Shown here in pieces: positions 28,649 through 28,954 of a stretch of 28,954 nucleotides of DNA. The position numbers and the translations under genes were made by a program. Source of the stretch: a virus; the IMG/VR virus record IMGVR_UViG_3300037285_000072, positions 1 through 28,954 of that record. One strand, written 5' to 3'. Numbering within the stretch: the stretch's first letter is position 1; the number at the start of each line of letters is the position of its first letter. The notes under the pieces are model-generated. The model had not been told where the DNA came from. It ran no database searches and was given only the letters and a program-made list of their open reading frames with translations.

Positions 28649-28812
28649 ACCGCCTTCCTCTTGCTAGTGTAAAGCCTGCCGTTAATAACAAAGCCGCTGT
28701 TCATGGCTCTGTGTAGCGTTGACCTGTCATAGCCTAGAGCAGACGCCGCGTGTGTCACGTTGCCGTTGTGCCGGGTTGCTATGTACTCCCAGACTGGCGT
28801 GGCTTGGGTCAT
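28645..28812 (-). CDS. Small HTH-like DNA-binding protein, 55 aa
   Basis: The chain starts MTQATPVWEYIATRHNGNVT and has HAASALGYDRSTLHRAMNSG (21-40), which fits a helix-turn-helix with the recognition helix at DRSTLHRAM. The end is basic (YTSKRKAV). An in-frame ATG lies four codons upstream (28824); both starts overlap the previous gene. It may regulate its own cassette. Its size and place suggest an early protein. Confidence 0.6.
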   Translation of the reverse strand: MTQATPVWEYIATRHNGNVTHAASALGYDRSTLHRAMNSGFVINGRLYTSKRKAV

Positions 28813-28954
28813 GCTTCTACCCATGCCTCTGTGACTGAGCAGTAAACAACCTCGACAACATCTTCCAGAGTATCCCAGTTACCATCAAAATCTACCGATC
28901 CGGTCAGCGGATTCATGTAAACTGCATCGCTGCTTATGACAATGCTGCCGTGAC
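28809..28954 (-). CDS. Partial early protein, cut by the right window edge
   Basis: The visible 47 residues end in SVDFDGNWDTLEDVVEVVYC and SVTEAWVEA. They are acidic, with one Cys, and overlap the next gene. No start is in the window. It is a hypothetical early-type protein. Confidence 0.55.
   Translation of the reverse strand, partial: HGSIVISSDAVYMNPLTGSVDFDGNWDTLEDVVEVVYCSVTEAWVEA

Noticed and set aside
1-28954. CRISPR array, tRNA genes, insertion sequence, retroelement or diversity-generating element
   Set aside because: I found no regular repeat-spacer array, cloverleaf, transposase, reverse transcriptase or template/variable repeat pair. The only tandem repeat is the short GGTATTGGT unit near 3626-3650.

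Overview
The window is part of the genome of a tailed phage (or prophage) with a long-tail siphovirus plan. It carries an HK97-type capsid and head-tail module, a tape measure protein, a frameshifted tail-assembly chaperone, a lysis cassette, a phage recombination and replication module, and many tiny early genes. The outer-membrane type signal peptide, the PagL-like beta-barrel protein and the T7-lysozyme-like amidase point to a Gram-negative host. The style of the tail and recombination genes suggests a gammaproteobacterium, possibly marine, but the sequence does not fix the host. I see no integrase, terminase, portal, reverse transcriptase, CRISPR array, tRNA or insertion sequence. Both window edges cut genes, so this is not the complete genome.

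Layout from left to right. (1) 1-2122, leftward: a separate tail-fibre/host-recognition cluster with its own upstream terminator and extended -10 promoter. (2) 2183-2432: a gene-free interval with two terminators and a strongly structured candidate small RNA of about 130 nt (about 2286-2417) with its own extended -10 promoter. (3) 2433-3313, leftward: three small early genes behind a promoter whose -10 lies inside a near-perfect 20-bp palindrome. (4) 3376-3614: gene-free, with palindromes, an intrinsic terminator and a 19-bp inverted repeat around it. (5) 3615-6370, leftward: a small HTH regulator, a large primase-polymerase/helicase and one or two tiny ORFs. (6) 6479-11476, rightward from a TTGACA promoter overlapped by an operator-like inverted repeat: Sak4-like annealing ATPase, SSB-like protein, YqaJ exonuclease, SF2 helicase with zinc ribbon, VRR-NUC nuclease and a 57-aa protein. 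(7) 11595-15027, rightward: three small genes, a convergent Cro-like repressor (12638-12877), then a six-gene chain of small early proteins ending in an HTH protein. (8) 15021-28261, leftward: the late operon. Read in transcription order it gives prohead protease, major capsid, small head proteins, connectors and completion proteins, tail tube, G/GT chaperone, tape measure, tail tip proteins, and then a lysis cassette (PagL-like protein, small membrane protein, amidase, 3-TM holin, class II-like holin). (9) 28475-28954, leftward: an early-type small-gene cassette closed by its own terminator, just upstream of the late promoter.

How the parts work together (inference from gene content). The divergent 6370/6479 promoters, covered by an inverted repeat, probably set the balance between the primase arm and the recombination arm. 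A second palindrome family, with half-site TTAACACAA, occurs at the 3313 promoter and the 12951 promoter and suggests a shared regulator. The late structural operon appears to start at an extended -10 promoter before the protease and to end by running head-on into the early operon at 15021/15027, where the two stop regions overlap and no clear terminator is visible. The most unusual features are the lipid A deacylase-like protein in the lysis cassette, the candidate structured RNA, the -1 frameshift in the tail chaperone, and a conserved-looking tail ORF that lacks a normal start codon.
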